Shown: in pieces, positions 1-11,345 of the stretch | Position numbering within the stretch: the first letter of the stretch is position 1 | Layout: each line of letters begins with the position of its first letter | NCBI GenBank assembly: GCA_047967505.1 | Contig: CM106540.1 | Direction: 5' to 3' (one strand) | DNA length: 64,000 bases | From: Dipteris shenzhenensis | Taxonomy: Eukaryota > Polypodiophyta > Polypodiopsida > Gleicheniales | Notes under the pieces: model-generated | Database searches by the model: none | Told to the model about the DNA's origin: nothing | The model's input: the letters and a program-made list of their open reading frames with translations, nothing else | Translations under genes and position numbers: made by a program

Positions 1-1064
1 CCCCACGTGCATGGTAAGCCAAGATTGATGCATTCATGGCAAGTAAGGGATTACATAACAGTCCCACGAAGAGCACCCTCTACATCACGAAGGATGGGGG
101 GGATATTTTGGTCATCATTCTTTATGTAGATGACATACTGCTCACAAGGTCAAGTGAGGATATAATTGCAGATTTTAAGGCTGAGTTGAAAGCTGAATTT
201 GACACGACAGATTTGGGCATGTTAAATTTTTATTTGGGGATCCAATTTATCCAAGACAAGCGTGGCATCATTATGTCTCAATCCAAGTATGTGCAGAAGC
301 TCTTGGATAGGTTCAAACATGCATGATTGTAAGCCTATTGCCACTCCCATGGAGCCGGAGCTGAAGCTTACTATGTATGATGCAGGTGAATCAGTGGATG
401 TCACACTTTACAGCCAAGCTATTGGATGCCTCATTTATTTGTGCAATACAAGGCCCGATATTCAGTATGCAGTATCTCAAGTGAACAAATATATGCACAG
501 CCCAAAGATAACACATTGGCAGGATATAAAACGCATCTTCCGTTATTTGCAAGGCACAAAGTCTTATGGCTTGATGTTTTCCAAGGGGGGTGACTTGCAG
601 ATGCATGCTTACAATGATTCAGATTGGGCTGGAGACTATGATACCAAGCAGTCCACTAGTGGTAATTGTTTCTTTTTTGGCAAAGCTTGCATTTCTTGGC
701 TGAGCAAGAAGCAATCTACAGTGGCTACTTCCTCATGTGAAGCTGAGTACAGGGCAGCTTTCACAGCGATAGTAGAGTGTATTTGGCTGCGACGATTGTT
801 CGCTGATCTTTATTGGAGGGTCCTCCAATTCTCACTGATAGTCAGAGTGCTTTAGCAGTGGCAAAGAATCATGTGTTTCATGCTCGCACGAAGCACATTG
901 AGGTTCATTATCGTTATGTTAGAGAGAAGTTGCATGCAGGGGAGATCAGTATGATCTATGTGTCAACACATGACAATGTTGTAGACATCTTCACCAAAGC
1001 ACTTCCACGTGAGAAGTTTGAGGCATTTCGCAGTGCCCTAAACTTATCTCCTTTTGGTGATTGA
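1..1064 (+). pseudogene. Ty1/copia pol relic: end of RT plus RNase H
   Basis: This is the 3' half of a copia polyprotein. Reverse transcriptase, then RNase H, would copy the element RNA in virus-like particles. The RT box YVDDILLT lies near 127-150 and is intact. The RNase H part shows SDWAGDYD, SSCEAEY and LTDSQSAL, so the catalytic acidic residues are still present, followed by HARTKHIEVHYRYVRE and the usual end VDIFTKALP. It is nonetheless dead. A TAA at 15-17 interrupts the PRAW.AKIDAF stretch where the family has Tyr or a similar residue. Frame changes occur near 318 and near 813. The 5' part of the element lies left of the window. A polypurine tract and LTR follow directly, which fixes the orientation. 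Confidence 0.92.
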
Positions 1065-1101
1065 TCACTACCATGTACACCACATTGGCACTGCCGGGGG
1101 G

Positions 1102-1628
1102 TGTTAGAATTATTATTATATTCTAGGCAGTGGCCAATGTAATGTAATAAGAGGGTTAGGGGCACTTTTCCCTCTTAAAGGTTTTTCCCCCTAACCACAG
1201 TTTAATCTCTAACTGCGGTTAGTGATTAGATAGGGTTTTGTCACTTAGACAAAACCCTCATCTCTTTCATTGTACTTCACTTCATTCAGTCCACTTTGGG
1301 AGTGACCTACTCTCTTCTTACTCACTTTTGCTCTGGCTTCCATTTTTCTCACAAAGGGATACGCAACACGTTCCAGGCTTGACAGTGCTTTCATTCTCAC
1401 TTCCAAATCCCCAGACCAAGTCTCTTCTCTTTGATTCTTTGGTTTGCCCAACTATGTATGGCATCCCATGCTCGGACCTTGATCTATCAGACGTGGATTG
1501 GGCTTGAGTGGAGAGGCTCCAGTTTCTCTTATTGGCATTGATGATCCACAGTAAGCCGTAGATCCCAGACCTGATCATCTTGGCTGAGTTCGGGATCCCC
1601 CACTCCAGCAGCATTCCAGGTAATAACA
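1102..1628 (+). repeat. Candidate 3' LTR of the left-edge copia element
   Basis: A G-run (1096-1101) acting as polypurine tract sits 32 bp after the pol stop and is followed at 1102 by TGTTAG, the usual start of a plant copia LTR. The right end is not certain; TAATAACA ending at 1628 is the best TG...CA partner and gives about 527 bp. The partner LTR is outside the window, so neither length nor target duplication can be confirmed. The short ORFs inside are not genes. Confidence 0.6.
1191..1258 (+). other. Two adjacent perfect or near-perfect hairpins inside the LTR
   Basis: Stem 1 pairs 1191-1202 (CTAACCACAGTT) with 1211-1222 (11 of 12 pairs, 8-nt loop). Stem 2 pairs 1232-1242 (AGGGTTTTGTC) with 1248-1258 (11 of 11 pairs, 5-nt loop). 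Their position in the LTR fits structured R/U5 RNA, but that role is inferred. Confidence 0.7.
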
Positions 1629-2203
1629 TACCTCCACTGAGTCATAGATTTTGATTCCTCTACCTTGACACAAGTTACCATGGCTGGCCTTACCCGCATC
1701 CATCACATTAGCAGCTGAGGGTGATCAGAACATTGGTATGCCCATACATGCAAATGGTTTGCGAGCCTGAGACCCCACATGGACAAGCTGTCTTCTTTTT
1801 AGTATAGCCTTGAGGCCCCCTCTATTTCACTCACTTATCACAAGGCCAACCAAGTCATTCGAGAGGATTAGTACAGCTACACACATATGGGGACCTGGTT
1901 AGCACGTAGCAAGCTTCATGTGAAGCTCGGCTATCAAAGGAGAGCTTCATTGACCCGCCAGGCTACACATGGATCCACCTCCCCCATTCCTTGAGGATCT
2001 AAATTGGGTAGTTCCGTATTTATTCACAACGATTATGTATAGAGACTCGACAAGCTGAGGTTATACCTGCATCTGAAGCTATACCTATGCGATCGATACA
2101 AAGAAGCACTTGTACCATGAGATTCGAGGCAGTCACCAATGTCTTTTCAAAAAATCATGATGATTTTCAGTTTTTTGGTCTCATAGCCTTTTTTGGAGGT
2201 TAG

Positions 2204-2208
<5 letters not shown>
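1629..2208. other. No gene seen
   Basis: No protein homology is visible on either strand. If TPC1 to the right is intact, this stretch and the copia relic lie inside its second intron. Confidence 0.5.

Positions 2209-2252
<44 letters not shown>
2209..2252. repeat. (CT)n microsatellite
   Basis: An uninterrupted CT dinucleotide run of 44 bp, located in the presumed second intron of TPC1. The Glu-Arg-rich ORF across it is an artefact. Confidence 0.95.
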
Positions 2253-2253
<1 letters not shown>

Positions 2254-2330
2254 CAGCCGAAAAATTATTGCTTTTTCTAAGAAGTTCCAAAAATGCAGAA
2301 ATACAAATAAATTTGCTGTGAAGTACCAAC

Positions 2331-2923
2331 CTCAAAGAAATTTAGCAGTATCAACGCAAGGAGATTAAGGGACCAAAGGAAATTCAATCGCATGTCTAGA
2401 AAGTAAAGGCGTAATGCCCGTTCAAAATTTGGCAATTCAAGAACGTCTTCCGATAAGCCCACATCATCCTCAGCCTGCAAAGGTAGCCATGTGGTCAGCT
2501 TCCGCGTACAAACATTATTGAGGACTGACATTTCTATCACACAAAAACGTTTACGAGCACTTAAGAGCACAAAATTTGAACTCGTCTTCAATCAGTTCCT
2601 GTTGTGTGCCAGCATGCTAAGATGATGGGTACCAAACCGAGGACAGGAGAGGGAAGGATAACTCTGTGAACTGAATCATCTTGATCATAGAAACAAGAGT
2701 AAGAAGGCCAAAACCCTCAAGTCACTGCAACAGTCCTCCCTAACAGGCAGGACAACAAGAAAAATATCATAAAAGGTTCCAGCGATACCAAATCAACCAG
2801 AGCTGCGGCCTTGTGATATTTGTCGCGTGTGACGGCGGAGTCAGCTGGTTCGCGAAACAGCCTGGACATAAGAGAAGTTTCGTGCGTACTTGCCACTTCT
2901 TCACCGATAAGTGGATCCTCCAT
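2331..2923 (-). CDS. TPC1: Two-pore cation channel TPC1, first two coding exons (partial gene)
   Basis: Plant TPC1 is a vacuolar-membrane, Ca2+- and voltage-regulated cation channel (SV channel). Exon 1 is 2923-2789 and starts with MEDPLIG, the start seen in plant TPC1 proteins, and ends KAAALVDL. Exon 2 is 2474-2331 and reads [20 protein letters not shown], then a hydrophobic segment [19 protein letters not shown] that matches transmembrane helix S1 of the first six-helix domain. The 314-bp intron has donor G|GTATCG at 2788 and acceptor TTTGCAG at 2475, phase 0. The exon-2 donor is either GTTGGT at 2330 or GTACTT at 2326. Only about 93 of some 730 residues are present. No further TPC1 coding sequence is visible down to base 1, so the gene is truncated or continues past a long intron that holds a copia relic. 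In-frame codons upstream of 2923 are not counted as coding because they lack family similarity. Confidence 0.85.
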
Positions 2924-3303
2924 GAATGACCTTCGGCCCGCACACCGTACCTTGCATGAAGGTGCGGATGGTCTACATCCGACCAAATCAAAGTTAGGCA
3001 GCAATCCAGAAATGATAAGGTGGCAAGTGTCGCAGCTGCAGCGATGCAAAGGAGACGCACCAGATTGCAGATCTTGTACTGGTAGCAAAAGATCGAAAAG
3101 CTGAAAATTTCTATGGAGAATGAAAGCAATGCGAGGAACACCAACAAACATATGACAGGGGAGCGATAAGATCGATAGCTGCATTCAGTGCAAACACGAT
3201 CTCAGACGTGACAGAAAATGTTTGGAAGCATCGTATAGCTGTTTGAGAGTGTTGAGCTCAGTTTGCCATTGACTGTTTTACAGTCAGCGACAATCTCTTG
3301 TCC

Positions 3304-3400
3304 GCCACGTGGCATCGCCTACGTTCCACACTTGGGCTCTATTAGACTTACTAGTATCCTCTCATCATTTCCACCGAACGTGGAATTGCGGTGCCACGTC
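3304..3400 (-). promoter_or_regulatory. G-box / ACGT-element cluster upstream of TPC1
   Basis: A perfect 10-bp palindrome GCCACGTGGC lies at 3304-3313, about 380 bp upstream of the TPC1 start codon. A second ACGT core in GCCACGTCAG starts at 3393, and a GGCACGTCC lies near 3416. Such cores bind plant bZIP and bHLH factors (G-box, ABRE), so abscisic-acid or light control of TPC1 is a reasonable inference, not shown. Confidence 0.45.
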
Positions 3401-3419
3401 AGCTAGCCCACTAGGGGCA

Positions 3420-5333
3420 CGTCCGCCTGTGCTCAAGTAGCACAGGGCTTCTCAAGGGAACCGGGAGCCAGCTCAAGTGGAGGAACGCTCAAACCTCCTG
3501 AGCTACCACTACTCTATGAGTGTGTGTGCGCGCACTAGTGTGTCGAGACGGGAGTGATTCCCAAGGCCCGCATGTGCATTGTTGCGCATTTTCAAGTTCC
3601 AAGAAAACAACCAGTACACCCCTCCCACAATTGGAGGGTCGACAAAAATAAGCAACTAGATGATACACACAAGTCACTTTTTTGGGTTATAGAATTGGGA
3701 CTTCATATCCAAAGGTCAATATCTATATACTTTGGTCACATGTTTTCCTTGGGACCTTGCACTCTAGAAACCCAGAGTATCACGTGCAATAAAGTCCTAG
3801 TCTCGAGTTTATATCACTCATACCTGTACCATGATTATTATTGCACCTCATGTAGCCCTCCCATGTACATGCATATAAAATTATCTAAATACCAATGTGC
3901 AAAATTCATGAAAACATGTAAGAAAAGCATTCCATAAAACACTATATTAAGTTTAGCCTTAAGTTAATTGCACATATTGTGTTACAACTTGAAATAATGG
4001 GCCCTATTCGCATTTGCGCCGTTTTACATTAATTAATTTATTTGCATTTGCGCCATTACCCAATTTACCTAAGCATAAACACCACAATTACTAATTCGTT
4101 CCCTCCTCGCATATGCGCCTCTCCCTCCCCGCGCCTCTCAGCTTCTTCCTCCATCCTACGCCTCTCCCTTCTACGCATCTCCCCCACTCCTACACCTTAG
4201 CTTCTTCCGCCCTCCTATGCCACTCCCTCCTACGCCTCCACTCCAGCCTCCTTCTCCCTCCCCTCCCTCTCTCTCCTATTCCTCCTCCTTAGTTCTTCCC
4301 CGGTTCTTCCCCGGGAGGCTTTCACAACCCCCCTTCTCCTCTCTTCAGCCTGGGCTGCTCTTTATAGCAGCCAACATAACTTTTTGGAGACTAGAAGCTT
4401 CTCCAAGAAGCTCATCCCCTTCTCTCAAATCTTCAAGGAATTCATGCGGCGGAATAAGGCTTTGATTGAATCGCTAGGAATAAGGCTTTGATTACGTTAA
4501 ATTTTCACAGTGCCCCCCCTCCCCTTTGCTACACAAATTAATTAATTCCTCGGTTTTCTCGCTGGGGGTCCATATTGGGCCCCATTCTCAACATATCAAC
4601 TTGTTCTTTGTTTTCAAGCTATACAATATCTAGATGTATCAACTTTGTGTTATATTTTCAAGATATACCATACTAAAATCTTGTTATTGTATGCTTAGAG
4701 AGATTTATATGTGTCCATGTCGAAGTTAGCTTCAGGTGACCTACCTGGACAAAACCTTGTAATAATAGATATCAAGCATTTGTTGCACTTGAGATAGGCT
4801 ACAACAAAATCATAAGGTCCCAAATTGAATAAATATAGCTTAGTTTTAAAGCAAGAAAAGGGAGGGTTTAAAGTGATTAATCCCAAACTACAATTTGCAT
4901 CTACCTTTGCTCAATTTAATCAAAGCCAATTACATAAACACATTGTGTATATGAAAAATAAAAATCATGACATAGATGCTCTAAACCTTCCTTCCCACCA
5001 TATTATGCATTGTTCTAACAAAATTAATCGTTGGATGGTGGCAAGTTAGTAGCTCTCCTTCAATTGATATGATTTACAAAGTTTTACGGAGTATAGTGGG
5101 GTATTTATATCATCAATATTATTTCATTTGATATATAGATTTTTGGAAATTTCTGTAAAGACAGTATTAGACAAGGAAATTTCCCATTCGATTGAAATAC
5201 CGCATGACAATTTGAAGCATTGTATTATTATACAAAATAATACTGATATGAGTGACCAGAGTCCAAATCATAAGAGCCTAAGGTTGATCACCTTGCAGAA
5301 TTTGCAATAACATTTTCCCCTCTGGGCAAGAAT
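3420..5333. other. No gene seen; C/T-rich stretch at about 4085-4350
   Basis: No convincing coding sequence on either strand. The Pro/Ser-rich ORF near 4217-4465 comes from a degenerate pyrimidine-rich tract. The rest is AT-rich with scattered stops. Confidence 0.6.
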
Positions 5334-5940
5334 ATGCACATGATTATCCATAATGTTCAATCCACCATGCATCTTGGGAGAACAAATGTGATGCATGGCT
5401 TGGAATTGGATGCTAATCGCAACATGGTTGCGCAAGCTTATGCTAATGATTCTTTCTTTACCCCGAAGAATATGCCCCATGATCTTGGTGCCTTGATGCA
5501 AGCCCTCTCTGTTTATGGTTTTGCAACTGGTCTTCATGTTAATTTTTAGAAGTCTAAGCTGCTCCCTTTGCATTCCAAAGACTGGCATAGTCTATTATGG
5601 CCCAGGGATATCATTCCACCCACTTAGTTTGTTTGTTATCTTGGTTATCCTTTGGGGTGGGAACTCACTCGCCACCGACAACAAACTGATTGGGTTTTGG
5701 CTAAGCTTTGAAAAAAGCTTGAGTATTGGAAACTGGCAACCTGGCCTTTGCACGTTCATCTTCAAATAGTGTAGTCCATCCTTGTGGCATATATTCAATT
5801 TTACTTGCCATTGATCATGTTCACTAAGGCAGATCTTACATCTTTCATGTCCGTCTTTATGGAAATCTTCTAGCGATCCAAACATGGCAGAAAAAGTCTC
5901 AATTTGCTGAAGTGATCTTGTAGCCACAAGATGATCAATA
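5334..5940 (+). pseudogene. LINE (L1-type) reverse transcriptase relic, later half of RT, plus strand
   Basis: The reading frame gives an RT core box AYANDSFF (5440-5463), then LGALMQALSVYGFATGLHVNF, a stop (TAG near 5548), KSKL, and YLGYPLGW, followed by W.LHVHLQIV and YIQFYLPL. This order (xADD box, GL.VN..KSKL, YLG.PLG) is that of plant non-LTR retrotransposons. The catalytic YADD motif has become YAND, an Asp to Asn change. Several stops interrupt the rest. It points toward the neighbouring minus-strand piece, so the two halves are inverted relative to each other. Confidence 0.7.
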
Positions 5941-6354
5941 TATTGCAGTATAGGATGAGTAGCAATGGCATACAGTAAAGCACTGAGAGGGCATCCCTAG
6001 TGGACCGAACAACGAAGAGTCCACTCAGCAGAGATATTCCCAGAAAGAATGTAAGCCGCATTGCTATCTTTATAAAGCCAGTAAATAACCTGTTGCATTT
6101 TTTGGTCCAAACCCCAAAGCTCGCATAGTTTGCAAGATGAAATCCCATTTTTTCCTTAACTCGAATGGCGGATTATTCCTATGAGAAAACCTTTCACAAA
6201 GACAAGTCGTTTTCCAACAAGAAACAAAAACAAGTAATGGATTCAGATGATTCCCTGCATGACTCTGCTGAGGCTTGACTTGTTTATGTATCTTCATAAA
6301 CGTAAAGCTAACAAGCATAGAGAAATTGATGAGACTCGCACCAAAAATGACCAT
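5880..6354 (-). pseudogene. LINE reverse transcriptase relic, earlier half of RT, minus strand
   Basis: Reading 6354 to 5880 gives KKWDFILQTMRALGFGPK, followed, across a frame change and stops, by a WTLRCSV.(Q)GCPLS-like stretch and then a short hydrophobic tail. These are the blocks that precede the xADD box in L1-type reverse transcriptases (the RQGCPLSP block). It therefore belongs before the piece at 5334-5940 but lies in the opposite orientation. Frame is lost at several points. Confidence 0.55.
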
Positions 6355-8233
6355 GCAAAGATATGCCTAAGAACACACCCATACCTAAGAAATACAAAAG
6401 ATGACCGTGCAAAGATACAACACTTGAGAAATACATTTAGCCACTATGCAAAGAGAACACAACCACTACCTATGATGAACAAACTTGATGCACAAAGAAC
6501 ACACCCATTGCACTATGCACACACTGCCTGAGAAATACATTGAGCAACGATGCATAGAGAACATACCCACTGTTTGTAATGAACAAACTAGATGAGGCAC
6601 ACCATAGAAATTTTTTGAAATGCAACATAGTTGGGACACCAAGCCAAAATGAACTACTAGAAACCAACTAGCCAGCAACCGCCCAACCATGTAACCCATG
6701 ATTAGATCAATAGAATGCAACATTAATTATCTCATACTCCGACGCTGATCATACTCCTCAACAACTCAAGCTAGAATACTAAAACATTTGCTTACAAGGC
6801 TCTTGCAGCATCCAACACACATAGCTAGGTTGAACGTTCTAGAGAGATTTGAACTAGGTTGCAAGAAGTGTTTGCCAAGCATCTCAAAGTCATTGAGATC
6901 ATCAATTTTCTAGAAAAAGGATCCGCCCTTGTAGTTTGTGACTAACTTGATAAAGTAGGATCTTGTCTGATTGCCTTTGGAAAAGTCATACAGTTGGGAA
7001 ATTCTACTTTTTTGGATCCATTGAGCATATCAAAGACCCAAGTTATGATGCCATTTCCAACAAAGAATCCTTGAATTACATGGTTCAAGTTCATATCAAA
7101 GAAGTTTACTATGTTTGGTGAGTTTCTAGATGTATAATTTTGGTAGAAATGGAATATTGATGAACTTATTGTCCCACTCATAGTAGGCATTGTTGTGAGG
7201 CATGCCGCTTCTTGTGTTCAGTCGAGCAATGTAGGAGACCATTAAATCCATTCTCTTGTATGCGTACATACATGCCAAGGCTAAGAAATCATGCAGATTC
7301 TATGTGCTAACAAGTTTTACAAAAGAAACATGATTCACTAAACAAATCAATCAACCATGAGGAGCAAATCTCACTCTTGGCATACAAGACTTACTACACA
7401 CAACACTAGCCTAGAATCAAGATTCAATAGTGTCACCCTTGGTGTAGAAAAGGGCCCAAGTTCTTGCATATCTAGGAACATGTGGGTTTCTAACACATGA
7501 GTAGTTGCCCACAATCTTACCGGAGTTGTAATAATCAACCAAGGTAGCATAGGAGCCAATCACCATCAATGTAATGATAGAACTAGATGCGATTGAGAGT
7601 TTTGGTTTGGAAGGGGAGGCTACATGGGGAGAGAGCATACCATAAGCAAGTAAGAAAAGACAGGGAGGATGTAAAACAAAACAAGTAAGCATAATGCGCG
7701 TTGAATTGGAGTGGGCATTTAAATGTGGAGTATACTACTAACTCTACACCCACATGCAAGGGTTGGACAGGAGCTCATGAGCATTCAAATGTGGAGTATT
7801 ATATTAGATTTGCACCCACAAGCAAACACAAACACATAGTACAGCATACACTCCCACCCACACAATGTCCAAGAAACTTCTACCAAGAGGGGAAATGTCT
7901 GTGCACAAAAACATGATGAGGAGAGACAATCAAGGGAGGTGCTCTTCTTGTGCAGAGTCACAAGGAGAGAAAAGATTGAAGCAACTTTGTCTTAAGCATT
8001 GACTTGCTTCATATAATTATGATTCTTTTAATGCAATTTATATGATTTTATTTTAATTCTTGAACTAAAATCGCTTATAAAATGAGCTTGATTCTCAAGC
8101 TTGTCAACCTTGTCTTGCAGATCCACAATATTTTGATTTACGTAAATAGGTTGACTTGTTTGATGTTTTTGAATATCTTTTCATCATTTCTAGTTTTTAA
8201 GATAAAAATGATCTCTATCTATTAAGAATATAA
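6355..8233. other. No gene seen; diverged short tandem repeats at about 6345-6600
   Basis: Around 6345-6600 a loose repeat of about 60-70 bp recurs (motifs ACACCCA, GAGAAATACA, TATGCA.AGAGAAC, TGATGAACAAACT). From 7700 to 7870 a second phrase, CATTTAAATGTGGAGTAT, recurs once (about 85 bp apart). No protein family is recognised. Confidence 0.5.
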
Positions 8234-8283
<50 letters not shown>

Positions 8284-8288
8284 TTCTC
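8234..8288. repeat. (CT)n microsatellite
   Basis: CT dinucleotide run of about 55 bp with one G interruption at 8260. Confidence 0.93.
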
Positions 8289-9728
8289 TATTTTTCTCTA
8301 TTTCTTTCTTAACCAAATGTTAATGTGTTATTAATAATGTAGTATTATGATGATTATTACATTTTATTTACATTTATGTTATATATGCTTTGAAAAAAAA
8401 CTTATTTTAAATCAATTATTTTAAATATAAGCATCATGTTCATTAACCAATATCCACATTGATATAAATGTCTATGATTATGTCTTCTTTACTATAATGT
8501 ATTCAATGCACATAGTTTATATTATATTATTTTCTTTAATTTCAAAAATTAAATGCCTTTATGCATAATATATTTTCTAACTATATTTGTAGTGATTTTT
8601 TTAAATTTGATTTACACAAAATCTCATCTATTTGAGTTTCACAGTCATTGATTCGGCTGTTAAAATATGAAGTTAGGTTCTTGAAGTCAATGAGCTATTG
8701 CTTGAACTTTCTCATTTTCTTCCTTATTTGTTTTCCTTGTCGATGAAGATTGTAGCATGTTGTTGAATACATAACTGCTTCAATACGTAGATTGTGAACT
8801 TGTTCTTTTATTTTGGCAATGGATGTCCTCTTTCTTTCGATATATTTTTTCTTTTCATTTGAAATGTTTTTTTAATAATCCATGAATGAAGCCCTATGAG
8901 GAGACATATTTAAAGCTGATAATCAATTTGAATTTTTTATTTTTTATATAAAATTGTAACATGTGTTACACCAATGTTGTATTTCTTTTCTCCCCAAATG
9001 TTTGGTGAAGATTTAGGTCCTATAACATGTAAATTATATCGTTTTCCATAATTATGTACATGATAACATATATTGTCTTCTAAATTTAAATCTAATGTTA
9101 TGTATAAACTGATAGAGTTACAAATTGTAATATCTTTCTTGATTTCTCTAAGTCCATATGCTAAGAGAAATCGTTCAGTAATATTTTTTGTAATCGATAT
9201 CAATGATCGTTGCAATTTTGACAAAGGTCTCCTTTCATTATGAAAATGTGACTTATTGATTGTCTTCAACATCATGTAAAACCTATAATTTAGAAAGAAA
9301 CATAAGAAATTAATAAAAAACTACTTTAATAATGCATTTTATAAAAAAATATTATCTAAAATTTCAATATTGATTATAACTACTTTTTTAAGTATTGAAA
9401 TTATATTCCAAATAGATATATTTATATATGTTTATAAAATTTAGAATTTTTTAATGCATATGCAAATTGAAAGTGTTACACATAACAAATATTTAAAGTT
9501 TGACATATATAAAATATAGAATGTATTTAGTTATATATGAAATATTTTTATAGTAGTTAAAATATAATGTGAATCTCTAATATGTTTTTTAAAAAACATT
9601 AGGTAGACCTATGTTAGCTATTACATTTGTAGCTCTATTTTGTTTAATTACTAAAATTATTTATTCTTTTAATAGATAGTATCTTTATATATTCATGTAA
9701 CAAATGTATAGAAATACTTTACCTTTTT
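8289..9728. other. AT-rich stretch with one unexplained minus-strand ORF (8937-9275)
   Basis: Very AT-rich. A 112-codon minus-strand ORF lies directly downstream of the helicase relic. Its translation (TINKSHFHNERRPLSKLQRS, then basic and mixed sequence) matches nothing I recognise. Plant Helitrons often carry an RPA-like ORF next to the helicase, but no OB-fold signature is clear here. It could equally be chance or another relic. Confidence 0.3.
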
Positions 9729-11345
9729 TCAATTTTGAATAAAGACTTCTTTATATACAATGTTTGTTGTTGTATAACTTATCGATGTTCCTTTCGATTG
9801 TTCAATTTGACCTCCATTGACAACAATTTTGATATTATTTAGAGCAATAACCCAACGATGAAAAATTTTATAAAGAAGTCTTGTCCCATTGCATAGACCA
9901 AAAGTTGGGTTTATGTTTCTTAAAAGCATTACTGGAACATCTTTCTTTAATGTAAGGTTATGAGGAGGAAAGCCTCCACCAAATTTCAAAGAATTGAGGA
10001 ACTCTATTGAGTATAAAGTATCATGTATGGTTGACTTGCTATCAAGAATACAATCCTCACTAATATGATTTTTTGTGTCACCAATCATTTTAGACATAGC
10101 AATTTCATCGATGCTATCAACATCATCATTTGTTGCTGCAAGGATAGCTCTTTCTTTGAAATAACTTGAAGTATTTTCAATATCTGATGATGAATCATAT
10201 GTCCAATCCACAATGTCACAAATGTTCGTAGAGTTGAGAATCATTGAAGTTGGAAGTTTGATTGTTGGGTTTTCCTCAGTTTGAATTGATCCTTCACCCA
10301 TATTTAATAGCCAAGAATTAAAAAAATCATATGATCCATGATCTTATCCCTTTTGAACTCTTACATTGTGTTTCAATTGTAAGATTTTAATATGGTCCCA
10401 AATATATGATCTTACCAATGAAGCTTTCACAATATCCTCCCTTGACCCTTTAGGACCATTGGCAATATTTGTCGAAAATCACCTCCCAAAAGAACTACCT
10501 TATTTCCAAAAAGCTTGTTGCTTTTTAGAATGTCTTGTAATGTTCTATCTAATGCCTTAAATGCATATTTGTGAGTCATATGTGCTTCATCCCATAAAGT
10601 GAGAGATGTATAAGATATCAATCTTGCTAGATTGCTATTTAAAATCGGAATATGCAGTTCGACCACCTAGAAATAGCAAATAGGTAAATGTATATTTGTG
10701 AATTATACACATTTATGCCATAAAATCAAAGATGACAAAGAGATCAATTGTAAATTTTTTAACATGATTTGATTTATATCATGTTCAAGTTTCATTCAAT
10801 TGTAAAAGTAATGTTCAATCACCTGGCAAGAGCAAAGAGGTAAGTCCTGAAGATGCAACTGCTAAACAAATCAATCCATCTGATCGAAGTTTTAAAAGTA
10901 TGAAATTGTAAAGGAATGTTTTTCTAGTTTCTCTTGGGCCATCTAAAAAGTAAACTCCACCGTCATTTGATTTTGATGCATTGACAATGACCGCGAATGC
11001 ATTCTTTTGCTCAAGATTGAAAGATTCAATATTTTCTATTGACTCCATTTTCAATTTTTCCTTGTCATAGTTGAGTTCTTCATGGATGAGATGGTTGTCC
11101 TCATCATTTAATTTTTCATTATTGGGTATGGGTAATCCAGGATAATCTTTCAAGATTTTGTTGTTTGCTTTGAGAATCCTTTGTATGTCAATCAATGCAC
11201 TATTGAGTGACTTTTCAATGATATTACCATGGTCACATATTTTTACCATTTTATGTAAGAAATCTTCAGATAGAGCATCTCTATTTGCCATCCATAAAGA
11301 CATTGGATCATTTATTTCACAAAAAAGGAGTATAAGCATTCAATT
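9729..11345 (-). pseudogene. Helitron PIF1-like helicase relic
   Basis: This is the SF1B helicase end of a Helitron Rep/Hel protein, which would unwind DNA during rolling-circle transposition. In order: SLWMANRDALSEDF leader; FNLEQKNAFAVIV; Walker A region GVYFLDGPRETRKTF; a 156-bp intron (10667-10822); Walker B region LWDEAHMTHKYAF and ALDRTLQDIL; VVLLGGDFRQILP; after a frame change near 10430, KGSREDIVKASLVRSYIW; then ERAILAATNDDVD, EFLNSL..GGFPPH.L.LK, VMLLRNINPTFGLCNGTRL; and finally TTTNIVYKEVF. Defects: Walker A GPGGTGKT has become GPRETRKT; a one-base shift follows the intron; and about 60 residues between GLCNGTRL and the end are missing in frame, including helicase motifs V/VI. The Rep domain is absent, and homology stops near 11345. 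Confidence 0.88.
10667..10822 (-). other. 156-bp intron in the Helitron helicase relic
   Basis: Donor CCAG|GTGATT (10822) and acceptor TTCTAG|GTGGTC (10667). Joining CCAG to GTGGTCGAACTGCA restores LLPGGRTA, which matches the family's LLPGGRTAHSRFKIP stretch. This makes the splice assignment strong even though the gene is dead. Confidence 0.75.

Noticed and set aside
3554-3937. 127-codon plus-strand ORF
   Set aside because: No recognisable family, low-complexity ends, no codon or splice support.
8937-9275. 112-codon ORF as a Helitron RPA or helicase end
   Set aside because: The phrase TINKS resembles helicase motif VI by chance only, and the helicase end is already found at 9729; no OB-fold signature.
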